Assembly (NCBI GenBank): GCA_003445475.1
Contig: DMDP01000229.1
Location: 1-5,740, forward strand
Direction of reading: 5' to 3'
Length of the DNA: 5,740 nucleotides
Source: Peptococcaceae bacterium
GTDB lineage: Bacteria; Bacillota; Desulfotomaculia; Desulfotomaculales; UBA12532
The notes beneath the pieces are model-generated. The model worked only from the letters and a program-made list of their open reading frames with translations, searched no databases and was not told where the DNA came from. The position numbers and the translations under genes were made by a program. The first letter of the stretch is position 1. Each line of letters opens with the position of its first letter. Shown here piece after piece: positions 1-5,740 of the stretch.

Positions 1-9
1 TGCGGCGCC

Positions 10-534
10 GTGGCGCTGGTGATCTCCACAAGAAACCATAAAGCTTACTGGTTGGAAATCGGGTGTGCGGTCTGCGAGGCCATGCACCTGTTCAGGTTCT
101 CGCCGCATGAGCTTTTCACACCCGATATTACCCACATCCTGTGCCACGAAAGCGAGCTCGAACTGGCACACCTGGGGCCCCGGGAAAAAGTTGAGCAGTA
201 CGTTAGGAACCGTACCGAAGCCCTGGAAGCCCTCGTCGAAGAGATGGGGGGCAGCAACTACTTTACCAACGCGGAAATCATGCTGGGCACCCTTACCCAC
301 GTCCACTTTCTTGCCGAAGAGGGCAATCTGGTGTGCCCCTGCGGCAAAAGCCGGATAGAACTGGAGATCTTTCCGGACCGCTTGGAACTCCACTGCCGGA
401 ATTGTCAGCGTTTCCGCATTTTCTACGCCCAGACGGAACGGGACCTTGACCGCCTGACGCGGCTGGATTGTATCGAACTCACGCGCCAGGTGCTGGTCGG
501 CCGCAAAAAGCACCGAAAACGCGACAAACATTAG
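10..534 (+). CDS. Cys-rich putative metal-binding protein of unknown function, 5' end uncertain
   Basis: I do not recognise this 174-residue protein. It has a CxxC at residues 19-22, C45-H46, a CPC at 109-111, a CRNC at 129-132 and C154. The 109-132 block, two cysteine pairs about 18 residues apart with a beta-rich stretch between, looks like a small zinc ribbon. Residues 55-79 are Glu/Leu-rich and probably helical. The C-terminus is strongly basic (Lys/Arg/His over the last ten residues). There is no signal peptide or membrane segment, so it is probably cytoplasmic. The GTG at 10 is the first possible start in frame, but the frame stays open to base 1 and no SD is visible, so the gene may begin before the window. 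Its TAG stop (532-534) lies within the SD of fba, which implies cotranscription and possibly translational coupling. Metal binding is inferred from cysteine spacing only. The reading frame is considered real because of this tight junction and the non-random cysteine pattern. Confidence 0.7.
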   Translation: MALVISTRNHKAYWLEIGCAVCEAMHLFRFSPHELFTPDITHILCHESELELAHLGPREKVEQYVRNRTEALEALVEEMGGSNYFTNAEIMLGTLTHVHFLAEEGNLVCPCGKSRIELEIFPDRLELHCRNCQRFRIFYAQTERDLDRLTRLDCIELTRQVLVGRKKHRKRDKH

Positions 535-539
535 GAGGT
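533..539 (+). promoter_or_regulatory. Ribosome binding site of fba
   Basis: AGGAGGT is a 7-base match to the anti-SD end of 16S rRNA. It ends 6 bases before the GTG at 546 and overlaps the stop codon of the upstream gene (532-534). It fixes GTG 546 as the fba start rather than the TTG at 468, which lies inside the upstream gene. Confidence 0.85.
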
Positions 540-545
540 ATTTCT

Positions 546-1424
546 GTGTCCCTCGTCGACGCCGCATCCCTCCTCCGGCGCGCCGCCCGCGGCGGCTGGG
601 CGGTGGGCGCGTTCAACTGCAACAACATGGAGATCCTCCAGGCCATTATCCGCGCCGCCGAAGCAGAAAACGCCCCGGTTATCGTTCAGGCCAGTCAGGG
701 AGCCATTAAATACGCCGGTTTGGGATACATCGCCGCCATGGCCCTGCACGCCGCGCGTGCGGCCCGCGTACCCGTGGCCGTCCACCTGGATCACGGTACC
801 AGTTTCGAGCAGGTCGTGCGTTGCGTCCGCGCCGGTTTCACCTCCGTGATGATCGACGGTTCCCACCTTCCCCTGGAAGAGAATATTGCGCTCACGCAAC
901 GGGTGGTGGAAGTGGCGCGTCCGGTCGGTGTATCGGTGGAGGCCGAACTTGGCCGCATCGGCGGCGCCGAGGACGACATCAGGGTCCGGCAGCGGGAGGC
1001 CTTTTTCACCGATCCGGAAGAAGCGGCCCGCTTTGTCGGCGAAACGAAGGTGGATTCCCTGGCGGTGGCCGTCGGCACGGTCCACGGGCGTTACCGCGGC
1101 GTTCCCCGCCTGGATTTCGAGCGCCTGCGCCGCATCCGGTCCCTGGTTGACGTCCCGCTGGTGCTTCACGGTTCTTCCGGGGTGCCGGCCGATGCGATCC
1201 GGGAAGCCATCGCCTCCGGGATCGCCAAGGTGAACATCGACACCGACATCCGGCAGGCGTTCGTGACCGCCCTGCGGCGGGCCCTGGCAGAGGCGCCGGA
1301 CGAGATCGACCCGAGAAAAGTTCTGGGCCCGGCTCGGGACGCGGCCACGGACGTTATCAGGGAAAAAATCAGGCTCTTCGGCAGCTCCGGTCGCGCCCAG
1401 GAAATACGGGAGGTGGTATCATAA
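546..1424 (+). CDS. fba: Class II fructose-1,6-bisphosphate aldolase
   Basis: This cytoplasmic zinc enzyme reversibly cleaves fructose 1,6-bisphosphate to dihydroxyacetone phosphate and glyceraldehyde 3-phosphate in glycolysis and gluconeogenesis. The 292-residue length from GTG 546 is normal for the shorter class II aldolases. Visible family motifs are AFNCNNME (22-29); HLDHG (80-84), with likely catalytic Asp82 and zinc ligand His83; DGSH (104-107); EAELGRIGG (132-140), with conserved Glu134; GTVHG (177-181), with zinc ligand His180; LHGSSG (207-212), with zinc ligand His208 and the phosphate-binding glycine loop; and NIDTDI (230-235), the second phosphate site. Residue roles are taken from the family. 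The family also contains tagatose-bisphosphate aldolases (GatY/KbaY). Fructose bisphosphate is preferred here because of the neighbouring transaldolase, but sequence alone does not exclude tagatose bisphosphate. The stop overlaps the start of the next gene, so the two are probably translated in a coupled way. Confidence 0.95.
   Translation: MSLVDAASLLRRAARGGWAVGAFNCNNMEILQAIIRAAEAENAPVIVQASQGAIKYAGLGYIAAMALHAARAARVPVAVHLDHGTSFEQVVRCVRAGFTSVMIDGSHLPLEENIALTQRVVEVARPVGVSVEAELGRIGGAEDDIRVRQREAFFTDPEEAARFVGETKVDSLAVAVGTVHGRYRGVPRLDFERLRRIRSLVDVPLVLHGSSGVPADAIREAIASGIAKVNIDTDIRQAFVTALRRALAEAPDEIDPRKVLGPARDAATDVIREKIRLFGSSGRAQEIREVVS
1409..1415 (+). promoter_or_regulatory. Ribosome binding site of the transaldolase, inside the end of fba
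   Basis: GGAGGTG is a 7-base match to the anti-SD, placed inside the last codons of fba. The GGAGG core ends 7 bases before the ATA at 1421 and 4 bases before the ATC at 1418. No ATG, GTG or TTG lies at a suitable distance in the transaldolase frame. The spacing favours ATA 1421 as the initiation codon. Confidence 0.75.
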
Positions 1425-2065
1425 GACTCTTCATCGACACGGCCAATGTAGAGGAAATCCGCGCTGCCGCGGAACTGGGGGTAATCTCGGGGGTTACTAC
1501 CAATCCCACCCTGGTGGCCAGGGAGGGGCGGGACTTCTTCGAAGTGCTGAAGGAGATTGTGTCCCTGGTCGACGGACCCATAAGCGCCGAAGTAGTCAGC
1601 ACGGAGGCGCTGGCGATGGTGGCCGAGGCCGAAAAGCTGGCGGCCATTCACCCGAACGTCGTCATCAAGATCCCCATGCTGCCGGAAGGAATCAAGGCCG
1701 TAAAGACCCTCGAGACCCGCGGTATCAAAACCAACGTTACCCTGGTCTTTTCCGCCAACCAGGCACTCCTGGCGGCCCTTGCCGGGGCCAGCTACGTCAG
1801 CCCCTTCGTCGGGCGGCTCGACGACGCCGGCCACGACGGGATCGGCGTGGTGGCCGATATCGTCGAGATCTTCGATACCTACGGCTTTGACACGCAGGTG
1901 ATTGCCGCCAGCATCCGTCACCCCCTGCACGTTGTCGCAGCCGCCCAGGCCGGCGCCCACATTGCCACGGTGCCTTACAAGGTGCTCATGCAGATGTTCA
2001 AACACCCGCTTACCGATGTCGGCGTCAAGCGCTTCCTTGACGACTGGGCCAAAATCTCTCGCTAA
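1421..2065 (+). CDS. fsa: Small transaldolase of the TalC/FSA family, apparent ATA start
   Basis: This is a 214-residue single-domain (beta/alpha)8 Schiff-base enzyme of the MipB/TalC/FSA family (usually about 214-220 residues). It transfers dihydroxyacetone units between sugar phosphates in the non-oxidative pentose phosphate pathway. Counting from codon 1421, the N-terminus reads (M)[13 protein letters not shown], with catalytic Asp6. GVTTNPTL follows, with Asn28. The Schiff-base lysine is Lys83 in VVIKIP. Glu57 (SAEV) and Phe129 (SPFVGR) occupy positions that are Gln and Tyr in E. coli fructose-6-phosphate aldolase, so true transaldolase (EC 2.2.1.2) activity is more likely than FSA activity, although such genes are often labelled fsa. 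The first ATG/GTG/TTG in frame is GTG 1514, and starting there would delete Asp6 and Asn28. The homologous reading continues back to ATA 1421, which overlaps the fba stop as ATAA. A sequencing error or a real rare start could both explain this. Confidence 0.9.
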   Translation: MRLFIDTANVEEIRAAAELGVISGVTTNPTLVAREGRDFFEVLKEIVSLVDGPISAEVVSTEALAMVAEAEKLAAIHPNVVIKIPMLPEGIKAVKTLETRGIKTNVTLVFSANQALLAALAGASYVSPFVGRLDDAGHDGIGVVADIVEIFDTYGFDTQVIAASIRHPLHVVAAAQAGAHIATVPYKVLMQMFKHPLTDVGVKRFLDDWAKISR

Positions 2066-2170
2066 GTAGTAGATCTGCGGTCTCCCGCTGCCGGTTTCTT
2101 GTGGTACGCCCCGTATAAAACCCGATCCGGTTGGTTATCAAAATTAATGCTCAGCTAGGGAGGGATACCC
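2066..2170 (+). other. Transaldolase-rho intergenic gap without an intrinsic terminator
   Basis: This 105-base gap holds no gene. The only hairpins seen are very short, such as GCGG/CCGC at 2077-2088, and no T-run follows them. A TATAAA lies at 2114-2119 but has no -35 box at the usual spacing. Readthrough from the aldolase-transaldolase transcript into rho is therefore possible, and a separate rho promoter here is not demonstrable from sequence. Confidence 0.5.
2157..2164 (+). promoter_or_regulatory. Ribosome binding site of rho
   Basis: AGGGAGGG contains a GGAGG core (2159-2163) placed 7 bases before the TTG at 2171, which supports that weak codon as the rho start. The second half can form a small AGGG-ATA-CCCT hairpin (2161-2171) covering part of the SD and the first base of the start codon. 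It is only 4 bp and may have no effect. Confidence 0.7.
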
Positions 2171-3472
2171 TTGGCCATCAATGACCTGGAACAGAAGACG
2201 GTGGCCGAACTGTACAAGATTGCGAAGGAAATGAATATCCCCGGTTATTACCGGATGCGTAAGAAGGAGCTGATCTACGAGATAGGGAAGGCGCAGATGG
2301 AGAAAAGCGGGCTCTTTCTGGCCCAGGGTGTCCTCGAGATCCTTCCGGAAGGGTACGGTTTCCTGCGCCCGTTCCACTACCTCCCCTCCAACGACGACAT
2401 TTACGTGTCCGCGTCCCAGATCCGCAAGTTCGGGTTGCGCACCGGCGACCTGGTGGCGGGGCAGGTGCGGCCGCCGAAGGAGAACGAAAAATACCTGGCC
2501 CTCTTGCGGGTGGAGAAGGTGAACGAAGGGCCTCCCGAGCAGGCAGCCGACCGCCTGCATTTCGACGCCCTCACGCCCCTCTACCCCCACGAGCGCGTCC
2601 GCCTGGAAACCACGCCCAACCGCATCGCCGCCCGCATCATCGACCTCATTTCGCCGATCGGGAAAGGGCAACGGGGCCTGATCGTGGCCCCGCCAAAGGC
2701 CGGCAAGACAACCCTGCTCAAGGAGATTGCCAACAGCATCACGGCCAACCACCCCGAGATCGTCCTGCTCATCCTGCTCATCGACGAGCGGCCCGAAGAG
2801 GTAACGGACATAGAGCGCTCGGTGGACGCCGAGGTGATCAGCTCCACTTTCGACGAACCGCCGGACAGCCACGTCAAAGTGGCGGACATGGGGCTGGAAC
2901 GGGCCAAGCGCCTGGTCGAGCACGGCAGGGACGTGGCCATCCTCCTCGACAGTATCACGCGGCTGGCGCGGGCCAACAACCTTGTGGTGCCCCCCAGCGG
3001 GCGCACTCTCACGGGCGGCGTCGACCCGGCGGCCCTGCACAAACCGAAGCGGTTCTTCGGCGCGGCCCGTAAGATCGAAGAGGGCGGCAGCCTGACCATC
3101 CTGGCGACGGCGTTGATCGAGACGGGGAGCCGCATGGACGACGTCATTTTCGAGGAGTTCAAGGGTACGGGCAACATGGAACTGGTGCTGGACCGCCGCC
3201 TGGCCGAGCGCCGCCTCTTTCCGGCCATCGACGTCCAGCGCTCGGGCACCCGCAAGGAAGAGCTGCTCCTGGGCGAAGACGAACTCGAGCTCATCTGGTA
3301 CTTCCGCAAGGTAACCAACCAGATGGCGCCGTGGGAGGCCATGGAACACCTGCTGGAGGAGATGAAGCGCACCAAGTCGAACGCCGATCTCCTGCGTCAC
3401 TTCCAGGCCTTCAAGCGCGCCGGCGGTCAACTTCCGGACACTCCCAATTCCTCGCGTGCTTGCAAGATCTGA
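2171..3472 (+). CDS. rho: Transcription termination factor Rho
   Basis: Rho is a hexameric RNA-dependent ATPase/helicase that loads on untranslated RNA and terminates transcription. The 433 residues are close to the B. subtilis length, with no long N-terminal insertion. The order is: Rho N-terminal helical domain (about 5-45); RNA-binding cold-shock-like domain (about 48-120) with GYGFLRP (61-67) and [15 protein letters not shown] (71-85); then the RecA-like ATPase core. The core has Walker [10 protein letters not shown] (173-181, Lys176 and Lys179), catalytic Glu206 in [11 protein letters not shown], Walker B LLDSITR (258-264, Asp260), the Q-loop [10 protein letters not shown] (276-285), the R-loop region FKGTGN (330-335), and the arginine finger Arg361 in RSGTRKEE. 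These align with E. coli Lys181, Lys184, Glu211, Asp265 and Arg366 at a constant offset of five. All key residues are present, so the protein should be active. The TTG start has a good SD. The nearby ATG at 2181 is out of frame. Confidence 0.97.
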   Translation: MAINDLEQKTVAELYKIAKEMNIPGYYRMRKKELIYEIGKAQMEKSGLFLAQGVLEILPEGYGFLRPFHYLPSNDDIYVSASQIRKFGLRTGDLVAGQVRPPKENEKYLALLRVEKVNEGPPEQAADRLHFDALTPLYPHERVRLETTPNRIAARIIDLISPIGKGQRGLIVAPPKAGKTTLLKEIANSITANHPEIVLLILLIDERPEEVTDIERSVDAEVISSTFDEPPDSHVKVADMGLERAKRLVEHGRDVAILLDSITRLARANNLVVPPSGRTLTGGVDPAALHKPKRFFGAARKIEEGGSLTILATALIETGSRMDDVIFEEFKGTGNMELVLDRRLAERRLFPAIDVQRSGTRKEELLLGEDELELIWYFRKVTNQMAPWEAMEHLLEEMKRTKSNADLLRHFQAFKRAGGQLPDTPNSSRACKI

Positions 3473-3496
3473 GTTATCCGGGTTAGAGCGTATCCG

Positions 3497-3550
3497 CGCC
3501 CCGCATTCCGGGAATACTAGTTAGTGAGTTTCACTCTACAATGCGGGGTG
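3497..3550 (+). repeat. Nested inverted repeat spanning the rho-LysM/M23 junction
   Basis: Bases 3499-3507 (CCCCGCATT) are perfectly complementary to 3540-3548 (AATGCGGGG). In RNA the stem extends to 11 bp (3497-3507 with 3540-3550), including one G-U pair. Inside the loop, AGTGA (3523-3527) and TCACT (3531-3535) form a second 5-bp stem, and ATTCC-G-GGAAT (3505-3515) is an 11-base palindrome that competes with the outer stem. No T-run follows, so this is not a classical intrinsic terminator. The 3' arm contains GGGGTG (3545-3550), the best SD candidate for the gene that follows, so folding would mask it. The repeat is seen directly. A regulatory role is inference. Confidence 0.55.
3545..3550 (+). 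promoter_or_regulatory. Probable ribosome binding site of the LysM-M23 gene
   Basis: GGGGTG, one mismatch from GGAGGTG, ends 6 bases before the GTG at 3557. It is the only purine-rich SD-like site that leads to a start giving a normal signal peptide. It is also paired in the inverted repeat at 3497-3550. Confidence 0.5.
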
Positions 3551-3556
3551 ACGCCT

Positions 3557-4426
3557 GTGATCGGCAAACTGAAAAGCGTAAACCGGAAGGCCGGCGCCCT
3601 GGCCCTGGCCGTCCTGGTGAGCCTTTTCGCGGCCCTGCCTGCGGGGGCGCACCCGGACGATCTGTTGCGCACCGATGTGCCGTACACAAGCCCGGGCTTC
3701 ACGGAGCCGAGCTTTTACCGTGTGCGGAAAGGAGACACCCTCTGGGCGATCGCCCGCCGGTGCGGCGTGGACGTGGAGACGCTGGCCGCGGCCAACGGCC
3801 TCAAGACGTACGATTTTATCGTGGATGGGCAGCGCCTGGCCCTGCCGGGTGGGGCCGTCGTGCATCGGGTGGCGGAAGGCGAGACGCTCTGGGACATCGC
3901 GGCCCGCTACCGGACGCCGGTGGCGGTCCTGGCGGCATACAACGGCCTGCAGGACCCCGACTACCTGCGGGTGCGACAGGAGATCTTCATACCGGCGCGG
4001 GGTGCCGTGGCAGCCGGTACGCGGGCCCGGCGTCTCGCCGCCCTAGAATGGCCGCTGCGCGGCCCCCTGACCTCGCTCTACGGCCCCCGCGACGGCGGCA
4101 TGCACTACGGCATCGACATTGCGGCCGATGCGGGTGCTCTCATCCGTGCGGCCCGGCGCGGCAGGGTGACCTACGCCGGCCCCGCGGGCACGTTCGGGCT
4201 CCTGGTGGTACTGGAGCACGGGTACGGCGTGTCCACGTATTACGGACACTGTTCCCGCCTGCTTGTCCAGGCGGGCGACGAGGTGCGTGCGGGGCAGCCG
4301 ATTGCCCGCGTCGGCAGCACGGGCCGCTCCACGGGGCCCCATTTGCACTTTGAAGTGCGTGTCGACGACCGGGCGGTGGACCCGCTGCCGTGTCTGCCGT
4401 GGGACGGCTGGGACAACTGGGCCTGA
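3557..4426 (+). CDS. Exported LysM-LysM-M23 family peptidoglycan endopeptidase
   Basis: This protein probably cleaves peptide cross-links in peptidoglycan outside the membrane. Counting from GTG 3557 (289 residues), residues 1-11 are basic and 12-31 are hydrophobic, ending in AGA, so they form a signal peptide with predicted cleavage after Ala31. LysM domains cover about 54-98 (YRVRKGDTLWAIA) and 102-146 (HRVAEGETLWDIA) and should bind glycan chains. The M23/LytM domain covers about 165-277, with zinc ligands His183 and Asp187 in HYGID and His264 in HLHFE, and catalytic His231 and His262, so it appears active. YGHCS (229-233) has Cys where related enzymes usually have Leu. Two more cysteines lie at 69 and 279, unusual for an exported protein. 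The tail has Trp282, 285 and 288. Alternative starts are GTG 3548 and GTG 3524; both lengthen the N-terminus without a better SD. Whether it acts in growth, division or sporulation cannot be told from the sequence. Confidence 0.9.
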   Translation: MIGKLKSVNRKAGALALAVLVSLFAALPAGAHPDDLLRTDVPYTSPGFTEPSFYRVRKGDTLWAIARRCGVDVETLAAANGLKTYDFIVDGQRLALPGGAVVHRVAEGETLWDIAARYRTPVAVLAAYNGLQDPDYLRVRQEIFIPARGAVAAGTRARRLAALEWPLRGPLTSLYGPRDGGMHYGIDIAADAGALIRAARRGRVTYAGPAGTFGLLVVLEHGYGVSTYYGHCSRLLVQAGDEVRAGQPIARVGSTGRSTGPHLHFEVRVDDRAVDPLPCLPWDGWDNWA

Positions 4427-4455
4427 GAATGGACGTCGGAGCGTGAGTAGACGGA

Positions 4456-4501
4456 CCGGCCCGTCGCCGCGGCTCCTGCTGCTCCGCGGCGACGGCACCG
4501 G
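4456..4501. terminator. Strong GC hairpin between convergent genes, probable bidirectional terminator
   Basis: Bases 4461-4472 (CCGTCGCCGCGG) pair perfectly with 4484-4495 over 12 bp around an 11-base loop. CCGG at 4456-4459 and 4498-4501 can add four pairs beyond a small bulge. It lies 30 bases after the LysM-M23 stop and 43 bases beyond the minus-strand gene's stop, where a shared terminator is expected. Neither strand has a T-run after the stem, so it is not a canonical intrinsic terminator. It could work without a U-tract, protect 3' ends, or act with Rho. The remainder of the 4427-4543 gap shows nothing else. Confidence 0.5.
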
Positions 4502-4543
4502 CCGCTCGCTCGGGACGCTGCCGGTCCTCCTGCGGATTGCCAT

Positions 4544-5740
4544 CTAGTAAGGCCAGGCAGTCAGGCCGCCTTCGAGGAAGCGCACGCGCTCGAACCCGGC
4601 CCCGCGCAAGATGCATTGCGCCTCGTAACTCCGCAAGCCCTGCGGGCAAACGACGACGATTTCCCTGTCGCGGGGGAGTTCGGCCAGGCGCGCGCGCAAC
4701 TCGCCCAGCGGAATGACCACGGTGCGGCGGTCCTTGAACGGCTTGGCCTTGCTTTGGGGCACGGTGCGCACGTCCAGAATGACGAGGTCGTCTCCGTTTT
4801 GCATCCCGGCGTATAGCTCGTCGGCCGTGATGGTCTGCGCCAGCCCGGCCTGCTTGTTACGCACCGTGTTGGCCGCGTGGTGTACGACGTCCAGCGGCGT
4901 GCTGAAAGGAGGCGAGTACCCCAGATCCACCTCGGCCACGTCGTCCACCGTGCCGCCCAGCCTGATGATCGAGGCCAGTACGTCGACGCGTTTCACCACT
5001 TCCGCGGCGCCTAGCGCCTGCGCGCCCAGGACGCGTTGCGTGCCCTCCTCGGTAATGAGCTTGAGCAGGACCAGGCCCTGTCCGGGATAGTAGGCCGGCC
5101 GGTCCAGGGCGGTAACCAGGGTGGCCGCGGCCTTGAATCCCGCCGCCCTGGCCTCCTGCAGGCCCAGACCGGTGCGCCCCACGCTGTAGTCGAACAGCCT
5201 GGCGACGGCGGTGACCAGGACCCCCTTAAACCTGCCGTGCCCGCCGGCCAGGTTGTCCGCGGCAACCCGTCCCTGGCGCACGGCCACCGAGGCCAGCGGC
5301 ACGTATACCTTCCGGTTGGACAGAAGGTGGACGCTTTCGACGCAGTCGCCCACGGCGTAAATGTCGGGGTCGGAGGTTTGCATAAATTCGTTAACCAAGA
5401 GCGCGCCGGTCTCACCCAGCGCCAGTCCCGCCGCCTGGGCCAGGTCCACGTTCGGCCGCACACCGGCGGCGATAATCACCAGGTCGGCTTCGACGGCGCC
5501 GCTTTCCGTTATTACCCGGGCCACGCGGCCCTTGTCGTTCCCCTCCAGGCGCGTTACCCGCTCGCCCAGGCGGAACTCCAGCCCTTTTTCTTCCAGCCTC
5601 TTCTGCAAAACGCGCGCCATGTCCGGATCCAGGAGGCCGGGCAGGATGGTCTCCTTTTGCTCCACGACGGTGACGAAAACGGGATGTTGGGTCAGCGCCT
5701 CTGCAACCTCGAGACCGATAAACCCGGCCCCGATTACCGC
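4544..5740 (-). CDS. FAD/NAD(P)H-dependent CoA-disulfide or persulfide reductase with C-terminal rhodanese domain (5' end outside window)
   Basis: The reading frame is open to base 5740 and opens with the NAD(P)-binding motif AVIGAGFIG, which sits near residue 150 in this family. About 150 N-terminal residues (FAD-binding motif and redox cysteine) are therefore missing from view. The visible 398 residues contain the NAD(P) domain (1 to about 95), the FAD-contacting motif DIYAVGDC (126-133), a dimerisation domain (about 155-270) with the family signature region DLGYSPPFS, and a rhodanese domain (about 303-398). The rhodanese active-site loop is CPQGLRS, with Cys365. Enzymes of this type reduce CoA disulfide, CoA persulfide or polysulfide with NAD(P)H, and the rhodanese part handles sulfane sulfur. 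The exact substrate cannot be assigned. The rhodanese N-terminal half lacks the usual HIPGA stretch after DVR and has KDRRTVVIPL instead. The gene faces the plus-strand genes and forms a separate transcription unit. Confidence 0.9.
   Translation of the reverse strand, partial: AVIGAGFIGLEVAEALTQHPVFVTVVEQKETILPGLLDPDMARVLQKRLEEKGLEFRLGERVTRLEGNDKGRVARVITESGAVEADLVIIAAGVRPNVDLAQAAGLALGETGALLVNEFMQTSDPDIYAVGDCVESVHLLSNRKVYVPLASVAVRQGRVAADNLAGGHGRFKGVLVTAVARLFDYSVGRTGLGLQEARAAGFKAAATLVTALDRPAYYPGQGLVLLKLITEEGTQRVLGAQALGAAEVVKRVDVLASIIRLGGTVDDVAEVDLGYSPPFSTPLDVVHHAANTVRNKQAGLAQTITADELYAGMQNGDDLVILDVRTVPQSKAKPFKDRRTVVIPLGELRARLAELPRDREIVVVCPQGLRSYEAQCILRGAGFERVRFLEGGLTAWPY

Noticed and set aside
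468..545. Upstream TTG (468) as the start of fba
   Set aside because: It would add 26 non-conserved residues overlapping the upstream gene and has no SD, whereas GTG 546 has an ideal one.
1514..1516. GTG 1514 as the start of the transaldolase
   Set aside because: It would remove the first strand with Asp6 and also Asn28, and it is not preceded by a convincing SD at the right distance.
531..2005. Two long minus-strand open frames (531-1169 and 1166-2005) antisense to fba and the transaldolase
   Set aside because: They mirror the codon bias of two clearly real plus-strand genes, show no motif of their own, and no SD was found that would support them.
2114..2119. TATAAA as a -10 box for a rho promoter
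   Set aside because: No -35-like hexamer lies 16-18 bases upstream, so the match alone is not sufficient.
2147..2158. Four-codon leader frame (ATG CTC AGC TAG) just before the rho SD
   Set aside because: It is too short to distinguish from chance, and it has no SD of its own.
2144..3430. 428-codon open frame antisense to almost all of rho
   Set aside because: It is a shadow of rho's high-GC third positions. The translation is rich in Val, Gly, His, Arg and Gln, with no recognisable domain, and rho itself is fully conserved.
3541..4353. 270-codon plus-strand frame starting at ATG 3541 inside the LysM-M23 gene
   Set aside because: The product is low-complexity Arg/Gly/Pro/Ala. The overlapping frame encodes a signal peptide, two LysM domains and a complete M23 active site.
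1..5740. CRISPR arrays, tRNA/rRNA genes, insertion sequences or other mobile elements
   Set aside because: No repeat arrays, tRNA-like folds, transposase motifs or terminal repeats were found. The region reads as ordinary core chromosome.

Overview
The window is GC-rich (about 60% by eye), compactly coded DNA of a bacterial chromosome. Strong purine-rich Shine-Dalgarno (SD) sequences, frequent GTG/TTG starts, a Rho without the long N-terminal insertion of high-GC actinobacteria, and the order aldolase - small transaldolase - rho together suggest a GC-rich Firmicute, probably an anaerobic clostridial lineage related to Peptococcaceae/Thermoanaerobacterales. That placement is inference from gene order and style, not from a search.

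Layout. Bases 1-534 (+) encode the end, or nearly all, of a cysteine-rich protein of unknown function with paired CxxC-type motifs. Its stop codon lies inside the SD of fba (546-1424, +), a class II fructose-bisphosphate aldolase. The fba stop overlaps the apparent start of a small TalC/FSA-family transaldolase (1421-2065, +). That start seems to be ATA, because no ATG, GTG or TTG exists in frame before the catalytic Asp. A 105-base gap without an intrinsic terminator leads to rho (TTG start, 2171-3472, +), an intact transcription termination factor. Next comes an exported LysM-LysM-M23 peptidoglycan endopeptidase (about 3557-4426, +), whose likely SD is in the 3' arm of a long inverted repeat. 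The plus-strand genes end at a strong GC hairpin (4456-4501) that lies between converging genes. From the right edge, a minus-strand gene (4544-5740, 5' end cut off) encodes an FAD/NAD(P)H-dependent CoA-disulfide/persulfide reductase-like enzyme with a fused C-terminal rhodanese domain.

How the genes fit together. fba and the transaldolase form a translationally overlapping pair for fructose-bisphosphate and sedoheptulose/fructose-phosphate interconversion (glycolysis/gluconeogenesis and the non-oxidative pentose phosphate pathway). The Cys-rich gene is probably in the same transcript. rho follows in the same direction and may be read from the same transcript. The LysM-M23 gene serves the cell envelope, and the reductase-rhodanese gene belongs to a separate, oppositely directed transcription unit concerned with sulfane sulfur or thiol redox chemistry.

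No previously undescribed multi-gene system is evident. The observations most worth checking are the apparent ATA start of the transaldolase, the inverted repeat over the SD of the LysM-M23 gene, and the unrecognised Cys-rich protein ahead of fba.
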